This document shows positions 10,301 through 21,378 of a stretch of 64,000 nucleotides of DNA, piece by piece. The notes beneath the pieces were generated by a model. That model was not told where the DNA came from and searched no databases. It worked only from the letters and a program-made list of their open reading frames with translations. Origin of the DNA: Pseudomonas sp. HN11 (GTDB taxonomy: Bacteria; Pseudomonadota; Gammaproteobacteria; Pseudomonadales; Pseudomonadaceae); NCBI RefSeq assembly GCF_021390155.1, contig NZ_CP089985.1, positions 620,001-684,000 on the forward strand, read 5' to 3'. The position numbers were made by a program, and so were the translations under genes. The first letter of the stretch is position 1; every line of letters begins with the position of its first letter.

Positions 10301-12381
10301 GTCTGCAACGGTTGCGCGATTATGCAGACAGCCGGGGGCTCGACAGCGTATTGGGGCTTTCCCTGGAAGAACTTGAAGGCGAGAGCGATGGTGAACCCCT
10401 CCCGGATGAGCCTGATGAACAGGTCTCCGAGGAAGAAACCCAGGCCATTCCTGAACAGTTGGCACCTTGGCTGGAGGCGTTGGCGCCTACTGAAGTTGAG
10501 AATTGCCGTGCATTGTGGCAACGCTTGGCGGCTGAGCCGGGCAATCAGGCATTTTTTCACCTACTGCTGATGATGCGCGATACTCAGGAGTATCAGGTAT
10601 TCCGTGGTGACCTGACGCGTCGGGTTTGGAGCGTACTGGAAGCGGCTGATCGCAATACCGAACTGCGAGAGTCCTTGTTCAGTCTTGCCGCTACACATGG
10701 CACCTGTATCGATGGGCGTACCCTGACCTTCAGCAACCTGGAAGTGAAGACATTCGAGTACAACGCCTTGCGCGACGTGCCTGCGGGGTTGGAGCAGCGT
10801 GGGCAAGCCTTGTTGAAACTGTCACGCCAATTGTTCCGACTGGGTCAGGTGGAACGCCTCGCCGGCCAGCATATGGCGCGCAACGCTGACGCGGCTGAAG
10901 TACGCCTGAGCTATCGCATCGGCTTGACCCGCGGTTGGAGCGACGGTTTGCAACTACCTGGACAACCGCGAAGCATGCGTTTCGACCGGCCTGTCGAGGG
11001 TGAGGTACGCGCCGCCGCCTTGCGTGAAATCGAGCAAGCGGAAACAACGCAGCAGTTCTATGACGAACTGATTAGCCGTGATTACTGGGTGCGCTACCTC
11101 GAAGACAAATACCCCGATCAGTTCAGCGATCTGCAGCGCCGCCTGGAAGAAAAACAGAGCCAGGTCGAGGATGAACACCCCGATATTTCCACCCCGGCCT
11201 ATGCCCAGGCGATGCAGTCGCTGGAAGTGGAACGCGGGCTTGAACGCAACGCAAAACTGCTGGCATTGTCGCGCCAGGAAGAAGCCGCCCTGGCACCCCC
11301 TGCCGCGGACCCCGACCTTGAAGTACTGGTAGAGCGTGCGCCAGGAACCCCGCGCGGGCTGGTACGTTCCCAGGCCCGACCGATCGTTTTCAACGACAGA
11401 ACCTACTTTGTCGCGAGCATGCCCGATACAGGTGATGGCCTAAACTACCTCTTATGGGTGCCTTCGCCCGATGATCCGCAGGCATTGGTCAGCAGTGGAA
11501 TCATGGCGAGCCCTGACGTGGCGGGCGTCTGGAGGCGCAGTGGGCGGCCAGGGGGGATGGTGACCGAGTCTTCCGATGATGAGTATGAGTTGGCGTCGGA
11601 GTCCATGCCCGTGCAGCCCTTCACCGCTGAGGAACTCAGCACCATGCGCCGTGCCGATCATTTTGCAACCACTCGCAATGTGTTGGGCTCTTACAACCGG
11701 GCACTCAACGGCAAGTATCCGCTGAGGGACTTCCAGGGTCGGCCGATGCGTATCAGCAAGCTGGAACGATCGGTCCAAGTGCGCCCTGGCGTCACCTACA
11801 CCTCGGACCAGATCAAGCCCTACATCCAATTTGGTGGGCACGAAAGCGTGGCCAGGCTCTATGACGAAAAACTCCAACTGCGCCCGTTCACCGCTGCGGA
11901 TATGAAAGCTCCCCAGGAACACACATTGGTAGGCCAGTCCACGGTAGTCGCCAACCGGCGCATTGCCAAAGGCGAGATGGTGGGCGTATATGCCGGCACT
12001 GTAATGCCCAGCGGTATGGTGGGCACCGGCGGAAACACGTTCACCATGACCGTCGGAAGCCGGCAGGTTCTGGAAGGGCGTACGCTGGTCACCGAACCGA
12101 TCACATTGTCGGGGGACAATATTATTTCCAGGATCAATACCCTGTTTGAGTACGATGCCAACGGCAAGCCGGTACGGCAGGCGCGCCAGGGGTATAACGT
12201 GGAAAACGTCGCCTTCGATATCGAAGCGCAAATGCTGCTGGGCGTGGGGCCGGAGGCGAAATCGGTGAGCAAGAAATTACTGTTGAACACGGTATGGGCC
12301 ATCGAAGACATTCCGGCAGGCAGCGAGTTGCGGATGGATTATCGCTACACCCAAGGGATGATAAAAACGTTGTATCCGTAA
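4351..12381 (+). CDS. Giant toxin/effector: DUF6543-like N-terminus, LRRs, NEL ubiquitin ligase domain, SET-like C-terminus
   Basis: The protein has 2676 residues; the start is supported by AAAGGAG nine bases upstream. Residues 1-450 resemble the dermonecrotic-toxin domain (DUF6543) of Pseudomonas toxins, followed by hydrophobic helices at about 473-515. Three related units start near 1157, 1464 and 1779, each a helical cap with a (C/S)W(R/Y) motif and then leucine-rich repeats. Residues 2037-2313 match the NEL (IpaH/SspH-type) E3 ligase fold: CRALWQRLA, DLTRRVWSVLEAA and catalytic Cys2119 in a TCID (CxD) motif. Residues 2520-2670 look like a SET domain: VVANRRIAKGEMVGVYAG, then SRINTLFEY, then WAIEDIPAGSELRMDYRY. 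NEL ligases transfer host ubiquitin, and SET domains methylate lysines. There is no signal peptide and the secretion route is unknown. NEL call strong; SET call moderate. Confidence 0.82.
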   Translation: MPETIPSTSQSRPPISRSLHGVFIEQSIPDWLINATPERLAAFKAAPAQPPLWYRQATPAQRQALHTQTIASFTAQISLDKAMAGLQGVDQFVEPLLVQALKDQFNVTLDVNNTFLQLRQAVEVGILGIDVASYDVLKLPLLQAALHNFEASESESGAFHETSGFIEKDSITGLFKPVATTLTVAQFTGLCRSLDVGAKYQVYLKDYVHPKDGLAGQVLREKFTTAQKAALRVAAEMALLKKDIEPDDYRMILSVIAGEQFPRLGGKPVWFRDLSLMKHRMTGCVIFVISEKYRYTDEVIVYIPHDPYSPLKRYTAAAMDRAFKQRFTERDARAPNDGNPTPYQRFFSQFVDYADLPDYFSQLTEAVPDASFARNAAGYAPLLNEFANGFNPFSIFTEIRHLPPGPPPARKANPDPFLAPTAWPRAGHGLWVENIELWGYLFDQQRAKLIADARAHAVPTADVDARVRSEKLARLLNLGMLLLTTVSMFVPGLGELMLVVMAGQLLYESFAGAIEWSEGDRQAAKAHLLDVAQNLALLAVTAGAGKGLAKLASVKAEPVIESLESVTLPNGETRLWKPDLSGYEQAIALNGEPNTQGQFQRDGKTYIRLEGNVYEQVWDTAQKRWRIRHPTDTEAYQPLLEHNGSGAWRHTLERPLSWDRLTLLRRMGTVTEGLSDETLLKAADISGVEDNTLRKMHLDNDLPPPALIDALRLLEADQGVVQVIEQLEGARPINGRYLYSLPLVTQMPRWPLGRVLEVFEGAQLRGRSVKYGSERVIPLRQRKASIRISRADVLSGDLPQRILAQMSEREITSMLGGEPARVIAARPQEFSKQLADFARTRKPAIFESLYKGNEPRSPWVARLQRECPGLSDAAAHRVLAQADAEEVARMQSTHKLPLHLLEQGRWYAGQGRLARAYAGLYGENMASPDSYHLALQTLAKLPGWPQDLRLEVRDGNVSGTLLDAIGEKGAGSRKYLVKRGPSYQAFDERGEALNSVPVDGDNFYASLMHALPDETRQSLKVPEVSRYGQLQSKISEYAVEHRLESARIVSGRSRHQPWFRPPQRITASLLGYPASGRGEGVAVDLRARVQAVYPTLTDDQADGFILAQMLNDRSDQDIVHRLNTLQREWQTLASTLDQWVAEPPVMSADSRFWGTSKSSIAQAIKDSWRHSPLASDSRYATLELFCNEPLPALEADFSYVRHLRIGGYGLTDANSAALLATFPNVESLRITVTSQQFRTVPDTLGTLNQLTDLTISTQMPAQAFAQEQVAKLEQLTQLKSLTLDGVTELNRELDVSRLTQLRSLTLSRGFYASLPTGALQLPHLERLNLKGATVRTLPQALLLPGHERLWRGLSLDWARLDGEQFRGAYDYVRIQPEHLADQEEMVGEYCKAQLDQLSARSRSVINFPLSLDQSTLLRNAFLNRWIGAQTRFDAIEALRAEHAELTERLEAWKGAPTLTPQYMMQMRAAEALNSCWYNGVLQRYGIGTYATALDLSNVSALELPNLPTQGFSHVQDLNLQGLRAPLAQVRGFIRGFSELRSLNLNDCALSEWPMQPGDLSKLEHLDLGRNPMTHVDVSNLSGLRALNLSGTGVQAWPTGAEHLVHLSWLDLRDTPITALPSAALVRDNVVLSLNLHGAALDVSSQSALTTALQRVEQARALPVGALARFAAEEEATPRFPPQETASTVAHDLLTPAPQPTGEGPTWREQSIRRIRPDYSEDQVRKALQQLRVEHPIETALDTLLGNHNQALDRLTRELNGWSFIHRSTGDGWEISSRSRTTAASRIVECWRQGVLDGHGLAPFTLDLNGLQLGDLPTLSGEFSHVGRLDLTGVRLSAQGSNGFLRSFVHVRRLTLSGQSLTTLPEAVVGMPHLDQLGLASIDLTDPAPLYPTLRQLTQLRVLDLGYNNLSAFSVEQLSRLEDLDLSQNLLHAWPQGALQAPRLRRLNLSGNEIAEIPERALEGGHETLMAGVDLSDNRYLSAASLQRLRDYADSRGLDSVLGLSLEELEGESDGEPLPDEPDEQVSEEETQAIPEQLAPWLEALAPTEVENCRALWQRLAAEPGNQAFFHLLLMMRDTQEYQVFRGDLTRRVWSVLEAADRNTELRESLFSLAATHGTCIDGRTLTFSNLEVKTFEYNALRDVPAGLEQRGQALLKLSRQLFRLGQVERLAGQHMARNADAAEVRLSYRIGLTRGWSDGLQLPGQPRSMRFDRPVEGEVRAAALREIEQAETTQQFYDELISRDYWVRYLEDKYPDQFSDLQRRLEEKQSQVEDEHPDISTPAYAQAMQSLEVERGLERNAKLLALSRQEEAALAPPAADPDLEVLVERAPGTPRGLVRSQARPIVFNDRTYFVASMPDTGDGLNYLLWVPSPDDPQALVSSGIMASPDVAGVWRRSGRPGGMVTESSDDEYELASESMPVQPFTAEELSTMRRADHFATTRNVLGSYNRALNGKYPLRDFQGRPMRISKLERSVQVRPGVTYTSDQIKPYIQFGGHESVARLYDEKLQLRPFTAADMKAPQEHTLVGQSTVVANRRIAKGEMVGVYAGTVMPSGMVGTGGNTFTMTVGSRQVLEGRTLVTEPITLSGDNIISRINTLFEYDANGKPVRQARQGYNVENVAFDIEAQMLLGVGPEAKSVSKKLLLNTVWAIEDIPAGSELRMDYRYTQGMIKTLYP

Positions 12382-12409
12382 CACCGCCAGCAGAGACAGG
12401 CACAGACGC

Positions 12410-12430
12410 GCGCCGATAATGAGTTAGCGC
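12410..12430 (-). other. Degenerate inverted copy of the giant-gene upstream element
   Basis: On the minus strand this reads GCGCTAACT, three extra bases, then TATCGGCGC. It resembles the palindrome 54 bp upstream of the NEL/SET gene (4279-4296) but in opposite orientation, 29 bp after the same gene's stop. It could be coincidence. Confidence 0.25.
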
Positions 12431-12662
12431 CGCACGCTTGGGAGCCGGGCCCAGGATGACCTTCTTTCAGCCCTGAAAGTTGATTATCCCATGCCCGACT
12501 CCTAAATCCCGCAACCTTCCACTGTGCCCGTGCCAGGTGAGCAAGGACGGCACTATACGTTCATCCGGCAGGCCATCGCCCCATGTATGGCCCCGCCAGC
12601 CTCGGCGAAGAGCGCAAGAACGTGCTGCGCAGTTTAACCGACCGGCTGATGGGCCGTGACGC

Positions 12663-14363
<1,701 letters not shown>

Positions 14364-14383
14364 AGCCTCGGTCCTCGGATATG

Positions 14384-14475
14384 AGCTGCGAGCTTTAAGC
14401 TGCAAGCTTCAAGAAAAAGCAGGTGTGGCGCCACAAACTGCTTTTTCTTGCAGCTTGCAGCTTGATGCTTGCAGT
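14384..14475. repeat. Imperfect palindromic intergenic repeat, copy 2 of 4
   Basis: CAAGAAAAAGCAG (14410-14422) is perfectly inverted as CTGCTTTTTCTTG (14438-14450) around a GTGGCGCCAC core, with flanking GCTGCAAGCTTCAAG / CTTGCAGCTTGCAGC pieces. It fills the ureB-ureC gap and could attenuate or stabilise the transcript between them. Confidence 0.75.
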
Positions 14476-14479
14476 CGAC

Positions 14480-15836
<1,357 letters not shown>

Positions 15837-15842
15837 CAGGCC

Positions 15843-16145
15843 TCACGCAATCGGCTGGTGGACGGTGACCAACTTGGTACCGTCGGGGAACGTGGCCTCC
15901 ACCTGGATATCCGGGATCATTTCCGGGATGCCTTCCATCACTTGCTCGCGGCTGAGCAGGGTGGTGCCAAAGTGCATCAGGTCGGCCACGGTGCGGCCAT
16001 CGCGGGCGCCCTCCATCAGGGCGGCGGAGATGTAGGCGATGGTTTCCGGGTAGTTGAGCTTCACGCCGCGTGCCAGGCGGCGTTCGGCCACCAAGCCTGC
16101 GGTGAAGATCAGCAGCTTGTCTTTTTCCCGTGGGGTCAGGTCCAT
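15843..16145 (-). CDS. ureA: Urease gamma subunit UreA
   Basis: The 100-residue protein begins [27 protein letters not shown] and ends [22 protein letters not shown], a textbook UreA. The [19 protein letters not shown] segment is also conserved. It forms the small subunit of urease. It starts 3 bp after ureD and is followed by two acetyltransferase genes rather than directly by ureB. Confidence 0.98.
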
Positions 16146-16148
16146 GGT

Positions 16149-16988
16149 TCAGGTACTCCAGATTCGGGGGGATACGGCTTCACGGCCCAGCACTGCGGGG
16201 CGTAACAGGCGCCATAAATCGATCAGCCAGGCGCGGGCATGCAGCGCCTCGCTGGCCAGGCAGCGTGCGACCAGCAGGCCCGGCAATTGGGACAGGTCGC
16301 CGCGCACGGCGTGGGGCAGGGCGCGGCAGGTTTCAAGTAATTCAGGGTCGATATCGGCGGTCAGCAGCAACGTGGCAAACACCGGTTGCCCGTCGAGTCC
16401 AATAGGGGAATCGAGCAAACCGTCGTCGCCCACGATGCGCTGGCGTTCATGCCAGAGCAAGTGGCCGTCGCGGCGGATATCCAGGTGCGATTGGAAGTGG
16501 CCGAGGTCGAAACGTTCGCCGCTGGCCGGGCGGCCCAGGGCGACCACGTCCCAGTAGAACAGTCGCGCATCGCCTTGCAGCTCGATGCGTGTGGTGAGTT
16601 CGGCCTGTGCGGCGCTGAACACGATGGTCTCCTGGGGCAGCCATTCCAGCGTTGCGCCGGCTTCCACGGTCAGGTCCAACTGCTGAAACGCAGGACCCTT
16701 GGCGCGGTACCACTTGGCCGCGCCAGGGCTGGTCAGTTGCGCCCAGGCACCCGCACCGACATGGGCGCGGATATCCAGGCGGTCACCGCCCGCTATGCCC
16801 CCGGGCGGGTGCACGATGATGTGTTGACACACCTCGGGGCCTTCGGCGTACAGGTGTTTTTGCACGCGCAAAGGACCGAGGTGGCGGCGCGTCACCGGCC
16901 GTGTGGTGTCGCCGAAACGCGCGTAGCCGAGTTCCAGCTCGGCGTGCCAGCTGGGGGTGAACAGGGCAGGGGAAACGGGCAGGTTCAT
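16149..16988 (-). CDS. ureD: Urease accessory protein UreD
   Basis: The 279-residue protein has the UreD features [40 protein letters not shown], then [12 protein letters not shown], then [15 protein letters not shown]. UreD (UreH) binds the urease apoprotein and, with UreF and UreG, guides nickel insertion. It is the first urease gene after the transporter genes, 31 bp from urtE. UreE, UreF and UreG must be encoded outside this window. Confidence 0.97.
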   Translation of the reverse strand: MNLPVSPALFTPSWHAELELGYARFGDTTRPVTRRHLGPLRVQKHLYAEGPEVCQHIIVHPPGGIAGGDRLDIRAHVGAGAWAQLTSPGAAKWYRAKGPAFQQLDLTVEAGATLEWLPQETIVFSAAQAELTTRIELQGDARLFYWDVVALGRPASGERFDLGHFQSHLDIRRDGHLLWHERQRIVGDDGLLDSPIGLDGQPVFATLLLTADIDPELLETCRALPHAVRGDLSQLPGLLVARCLASEALHARAWLIDLWRLLRPAVLGREAVSPRIWST

Positions 16989-17019
16989 GGCAGAGTGCTT
17001 ATCGTTAGGAGGCTACAGA

Positions 17020-17718
17020 TTAGATGGTTACCAAGCCGCGCACACCCTCGCGTTCCATATTTTCACCTCGGCCCTGCTGCACGATTTCACCACGGGACAT
17101 CACCAGGTATTGGTCGGCCAACTCGGCGGCAAAGTCGTAGAACTGTTCCACCAGCAGAATCGCCATATCGCCGCGCTCCGCCAGTTTCTTGATCACCATG
17201 CCGATCTCCTTGATCACCGACGGCTGGATGCCTTCGGTGGGTTCATCGAGGATCAGCAGGCGCGGGCGACTGGCCAACGCACGTCCGATGGCGAGCTGTT
17301 GTTGTTGGCCACCGGACAGATCGCCGCCACGCCGATGCTTCATCTGCAGCAACACGGGGAACAGTTCGTAGATGAAGGCGGGCACTTCCTTGGCTTCTGA
17401 ACCCGGAAAGCGCGAAAGCCCCATCAGCAGGTTTTCTTCCACCGTCAGCCGCCCGAAAATTTCCCGGCCTTGTGGCACATAGGCGATCCCGGCATGCACA
17501 CGCTGGTGCGGCTTGAACCCGGTAATCGCCTTGCCTTCCCAGTTCACCGCGCCTTCTTTGGCCGGCAGCAAACCCATCAGGCACTTGAGCAAGGTGGTCT
17601 TGCCCACGCCGTTACGACCGAGCAGGCAGGTGACCTCACCGATCTTCACGTCAAACGACAGCCCGCGCAGGATGTGGCTACCGCCGTAGTACTGGTGAAG
17701 CTGTTGTACTTGTAGCAT
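17020..17718 (-). CDS. urtE: Urea ABC transporter ATP-binding protein UrtE
   Basis: This is a 232-residue ABC ATPase of the branched-chain-amino-acid (LivF-like) class. Walker A is GRNGVGKTT, the signature LSGGQQQQLAIGRAL, Walker B LLILDEPTEGIQPSV, and the switch His lies in the region after MAILLVEQ. Its position directly before ureD and after urtD identifies it as UrtE. It energises high-affinity urea uptake through UrtB/UrtC with UrtA as binding protein. Confidence 0.96.
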   Translation of the reverse strand: MLQVQQLHQYYGGSHILRGLSFDVKIGEVTCLLGRNGVGKTTLLKCLMGLLPAKEGAVNWEGKAITGFKPHQRVHAGIAYVPQGREIFGRLTVEENLLMGLSRFPGSEAKEVPAFIYELFPVLLQMKHRRGGDLSGGQQQQLAIGRALASRPRLLILDEPTEGIQPSVIKEIGMVIKKLAERGDMAILLVEQFYDFAAELADQYLVMSRGEIVQQGRGENMEREGVRGLVTI

Positions 17719-17736
17719 TGGAACTCCGTTAGTTGG

Positions 17737-17812
17737 GCTTCAAGCGGCAAGCTTCAAGCTGCAAGTAATAGCGGGCGGTGCCTGGCTTTTGCTTTAACTT
17801 GCCGCTTGAAGC
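17737..17812. repeat. Imperfect palindromic intergenic repeat, copy 3 of 4
   Basis: GCTTCAAGCGGCAAG (17737-17751) is perfectly inverted as CTTGCCGCTTGAAGC (17798-17812), with inner GCTTCAAGCTGCAAG and AAGC/GCTT pieces. It occupies the urtD-urtE gap, inside the operon. Confidence 0.75.
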
Positions 17813-17834
17813 TGGCGGCTAGATGCTGGCCGAT

Positions 17835-18656
17835 TCACCGACCCAAATACACTTCAATAACCCGCTCATCGGTCTGCACCTGTTCCAGCGACCCCTCGGC
17901 CAGCACGCTGCCCTGGTGCAACACGGTCACATGGTCGGCAATCGAGCCGACAAACCCCATGTCGTGTTCCACCACCATCAGCGAATGCTTGCCCGCCAGG
18001 CGCTTGAACAGTTCGGCGGTGAATTCGGTCTCGGCATCGGTCATGCCCGCCACCGGTTCATCCAGCAGCAACAGCTGCGGGTCCTGCATCAGCAACATGC
18101 CGATTTCCAGGAACTGCTTCTGGCCGTGGGACAGCAACCCCGCCTGGCGCTGGGCCGAGGTGGTCAGGCGGATGGTGTCGAGTACTTCGTCGATACGGTC
18201 TCTCTGCTCGCCACTCAAGCGTGCGCGCAGGCTGGCCCACACGGATTTGTCGGTCTTCTGCGCCAGCTCCAGGTTTTCGAACACGCTCAAGGCTTCAAAC
18301 ACCGTGGGCTTCTGGAACTTGCGGCCGATGCCGGCCTGGGCGATCTGCACTTCGCTCATGCGGGTGAGGTCGAGGTTTTCGCCAAACCAGGCGGTGCCGT
18401 GGCTGGGCCGGGTCTTGCCGGTGATCACGTCCATCAGCGTGGTCTTGCCCGCGCCGTTGGGGCCGATGATGCAACGCAGTTCGCCGACGCCGATGTACAG
18501 GTTCAGGTTGTTGAGCGCCTTGAAGCCATCGAAGCTGACGCTGATGTCTTCCAGGCTCAGGATGGTGCCGTGGCGGGTGTTGAGACCCTTGCCGGCGGCG
18601 TGGCCGAGGCCGATCGCATCGCGGCCGCTGCCTGCGTCGAAAATAGGTTCAAGCAT
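17835..18656 (-). CDS. urtD: Urea ABC transporter ATP-binding protein UrtD
   Basis: The protein has 273 residues from the ATG at 18656 (MLEPIFDAGSG), 8 bp after the urtC stop; the open frame continues upstream but is antisense-type noise over urtC. It is a LivG-like ATPase with Walker A GPNGAGKTT, signature LSHGQKQFLEIGMLL (S-H-G-Q, usual for this subfamily) and Walker B LLLLDEPVAGMTDAE. GIGRKFQKPTVFEALSVFENL (the Q-loop segment) is typical of UrtD. Confidence 0.96.
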   Translation of the reverse strand: MLEPIFDAGSGRDAIGLGHAAGKGLNTRHGTILSLEDISVSFDGFKALNNLNLYIGVGELRCIIGPNGAGKTTLMDVITGKTRPSHGTAWFGENLDLTRMSEVQIAQAGIGRKFQKPTVFEALSVFENLELAQKTDKSVWASLRARLSGEQRDRIDEVLDTIRLTTSAQRQAGLLSHGQKQFLEIGMLLMQDPQLLLLDEPVAGMTDAETEFTAELFKRLAGKHSLMVVEHDMGFVGSIADHVTVLHQGSVLAEGSLEQVQTDERVIEVYLGR

Positions 18657-18664
18657 GACGTTCC

Positions 18665-19732
18665 TCATTTCTTCAGCAGGCCGATAACGCCCTTGGGCAG
18701 GTACAGGGTGACGATGATGAACAGCGCGCCGAGAAAGAACAGCCAGTATTCCGGAAAGGCCACGGTGAACCAGCTCTTCATGCCATTGACCACGCCAGCG
18801 CCGAGCAGCGGGCCGATCAAGGTCCCGCGTCCGCCAAGAGCAACCCACACGGCGGCTTCGATGGAGTTGGTCGGTGACATTTCGCTGGGGTTGATGATGC
18901 CCACCTGCGGCACGTATAGCGCACCTGCCAAACCACATAGCACCGCGCTCAGTACCCACACGAACAGCTTGAAGCCGCGTGGATCGTAGCCGCAGAACAT
19001 CAGGCGGTTTTCCGCATCACGCAGGGCGGTCAGCACTCGGCCGAACTTGCTGCGCGCCAGGCGCCAGCCGATGAACAGGCTCGCCACCAACAACAGCACC
19101 GTGGCCACAAACAAAACCGCCCGTGTGCCTGGCTCGGTAATGCCGAAGCCGAGGATGCTGCGGAAATTGGTGAAGCCGTTGTTGCCGCCAAAGCCGGTCT
19201 CGTTGCGAAAGAACAGCAGCATGCCGGCGAAGGTCAGGGCCTGGGTCATGATCGAGAAATACACGCCCTTGATCCGTGAACGGAAGGCGAAGAAGCCGAA
19301 CACGAGGGCCAATAGACCCGGCGCTAAAACCACCAGACACATGGCCCAGAGGAAGTGTTCGGTGCCGATCCAGTACCAAGGCAGTTCGGTCCATGAGAGA
19401 AAGGTCATGAACGCCGGCAGTTCATCACCGGACGCCTGGCGCATCAGGTACATGCCCATCGCGTAGCCACCGAGGGCAAAAAACAAGCCATGACCAAGGG
19501 ACAACATCCCGGCGTAGCCCCACACCAGGTCCAGGGCGAGCGCGACGATGGCGTAGCACAGAATCTTGCCCACCAGCGTCAAGGTATAGGCCGAGACATG
19601 AAACGCGTTTTCCGGCGGCAACAGCGAGAGCAAAGGCAGCGTCAGCAGCACGAGGAGCATCACGGCGCCTACTGTAATCGTCACCTTGGGGCCGGCCTTT
19701 TGCGTGGCCGTCAGCATCAATGGCTGGTTCAT
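18665..19732 (-). CDS. urtC: Urea ABC transporter permease UrtC
   Basis: The protein has 355 residues starting at the ATG at 19732, which shares one base with the urtB stop (TGATG). It is a LivM-like permease with about 9-10 membrane helices. The LDLVWGYAGMLSLGHGLFFALGGYAMGMYLM segment and the C-terminal GGRGTLIGPLLGAGVVNGMKSWFTVAFPEYW loop are typical of UrtC. The frame remains open upstream to 20317, but that portion is a shadow of urtB. Confidence 0.96.
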   Translation of the reverse strand: MNQPLMLTATQKAGPKVTITVGAVMLLVLLTLPLLSLLPPENAFHVSAYTLTLVGKILCYAIVALALDLVWGYAGMLSLGHGLFFALGGYAMGMYLMRQASGDELPAFMTFLSWTELPWYWIGTEHFLWAMCLVVLAPGLLALVFGFFAFRSRIKGVYFSIMTQALTFAGMLLFFRNETGFGGNNGFTNFRSILGFGITEPGTRAVLFVATVLLLVASLFIGWRLARSKFGRVLTALRDAENRLMFCGYDPRGFKLFVWVLSAVLCGLAGALYVPQVGIINPSEMSPTNSIEAAVWVALGGRGTLIGPLLGAGVVNGMKSWFTVAFPEYWLFFLGALFIIVTLYLPKGVIGLLKK

Positions 19733-21234
19733 CAGTCGATCACCCGTCCTTTCAGTGCGAAGAGTCCCTGCGGGCGTTTCTGGATAAACAGAATGATCAG
19801 CGCGAGGATCAGGATCTTGCCGAGTACGGCGCCGATCTGGGGTTCCAGAATTTTGTTGGCGATGCCCAAACCAAAGGCGGCCATGACGCTGCCAGCCAAC
19901 TGGCCGACACCGCCGAGCACCACTACCAGGAACGAGTCGATGATGTAGCTTTGACCGAGGTCCGGGCCGACGTTGCCGATCTGGCTCAGCGCGACGCCGC
20001 CCAAACCTGCGATACCGGAACCCAAGCCAAACGCGAGCATGTCCACACGCCCGGTGGGCACGCCACAACAGGCCGCCATGTTGCGGTTCTGGGTCACTGC
20101 GCGCACGTTCAGGCCCAGGCGCGTCTTGTTCAGCAGCAGCCAGGTCAGTACCACCACGCACAGGGCGAAGGCAATGATCACGATGCGGTTGTACGGCAGC
20201 ACCAGGTTGGGCAGCACTTGAATGCCGCCGGACAGCCACTCGGGGTTGGACACTTCGACGTTCTGCGCACCGAACACCAGGCGCACCAGTTGGATCAGCA
20301 TCAGGCTGATGCCCCATGTGGCGAGCAGGGTTTCCAGCGGGCGGCCGTACAGGTGACGGATCACCGTGCGTTCCAAGGCCATGCCGATGGTGGCGGTGAC
20401 AAAAAACGCCACCGGCAGCGCGATCAACGGGTAGAACTCGATGGCTTGCGGCACATGACGCTGCATCAACAACTGCACCACATAGGTTGAGTAGGCGCCG
20501 AGCATCAGCATTTCGCCGTGGGCCATGTTGATCACGCCGAGCAGGCCGAAGGTGATCGCCAGGCCCAGGGCCGCCAGCAGCAGGATCGAACCCAGGGACA
20601 TGCCGCTGAAGGCCTGGCCGAGGATCTCGCCGAACAGTAGTTTGCGTTTGACCTGGGCCAGGCTGGTCTCGGCGGCGGTGTGTACGGCGGCATCGGTTTC
20701 GGCGCCAGGGGCGAGCAGCGCCTCAAGGCGAGTGCGGGCCAGTGGGTCACCGGTGCTGCCGAGCAGACGCACGGCGGCGAGGCGAACGACGGGGTCGGGG
20801 TCGACCAGTTGCAGGTTGGCCAGGGCCAGGCTGAGGGCGGTATGCACATCCTCGTTGGTCTCACTGGCGACCTGCTGGTCGAGGAATTTCAGTTGCGCGG
20901 GTTGTGCGCTTTTTTGCAGGGTCTGCGCAGCAGCCAGGCGTACCTTGGGGTCGGTGGCGAGCAGTTGCTGACTGGCTTGGACGTTGTCGATCAGGCTGCG
21001 CAGACGGTTGTTCAGGCGCACGGCCTTGGTTTCGCCATTGACCGTGACCTGGCCTTGTTGCAAAGCGTTAACCAGCTCGACGCGGGCCGGGTCGGGCTGG
21101 GCGGCCCAGTCCTGCAGCAGCTTGGCTTGTTGGCTGGGGTTGGCGGACAGGAAGTCTTCGGCATCGCTGGCGTGTGCTGCAAAAGGCAGCAACAGCAGGG
21201 CCGTAAGGATGAAACGGTAGAGGGCAGTGGGCAT
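19732..21234 (-). CDS. urtB: Urea ABC transporter permease UrtB
   Basis: The protein has 500 residues. It has a signal peptide (LTALLLLPFAAHASD), then about 180 residues of alpha-helical repeat-like sequence in the periplasm, then a LivH-like permease domain from about residue 205 with LGLAITFGLLGVINMAHGEMLMLGAYSTY and GLGSGIAGLGGVALSQIGNVGPDLGQSYIIDSF. The N-terminal extension is normal for proteobacterial UrtB. It pairs with UrtC to form the urea channel. Confidence 0.96.
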   Translation of the reverse strand: MPTALYRFILTALLLLPFAAHASDAEDFLSANPSQQAKLLQDWAAQPDPARVELVNALQQGQVTVNGETKAVRLNNRLRSLIDNVQASQQLLATDPKVRLAAAQTLQKSAQPAQLKFLDQQVASETNEDVHTALSLALANLQLVDPDPVVRLAAVRLLGSTGDPLARTRLEALLAPGAETDAAVHTAAETSLAQVKRKLLFGEILGQAFSGMSLGSILLLAALGLAITFGLLGVINMAHGEMLMLGAYSTYVVQLLMQRHVPQAIEFYPLIALPVAFFVTATIGMALERTVIRHLYGRPLETLLATWGISLMLIQLVRLVFGAQNVEVSNPEWLSGGIQVLPNLVLPYNRIVIIAFALCVVVLTWLLLNKTRLGLNVRAVTQNRNMAACCGVPTGRVDMLAFGLGSGIAGLGGVALSQIGNVGPDLGQSYIIDSFLVVVLGGVGQLAGSVMAAFGLGIANKILEPQIGAVLGKILILALIILFIQKRPQGLFALKGRVID

Positions 21235-21270
21235 AACAAAGTGTCCTGATCATGCGCGGACTGGCTTTAT

Positions 21271-21358
21271 GTGGAGGCGGGCTTGCTCGCGAATGCGGTG
21301 GATCAGTGACAGATGCATTGGCTGACACATTGCAATCGCGAGCAGGCCCGCTCCCACA
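21271..21358. repeat. REP doublet (REPIN-like) between urtA and urtB
   Basis: GTGGAGGCGGGCTTGCTCGC at the left is mirrored by GCGAGCAGGCCCGCTCCCAC at the right, with about 45 bp of non-palindromic DNA between. This is the usual form of Pseudomonas fluorescens REPINs (two inverted REPs). It sits within the urt operon and may tune expression of urtA relative to urtB. Confidence 0.85.
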
Positions 21359-21378
21359 TTTTTTAGACCGAGTGGGGC

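Noticed and set aside
12464..12479. CTTTCA-GCCC-TGAAAG hairpin between the NEL/SET gene and ureC
   Set aside because: The stem is only 6 bp and has no T-run in either direction, so it is not called as a terminator.
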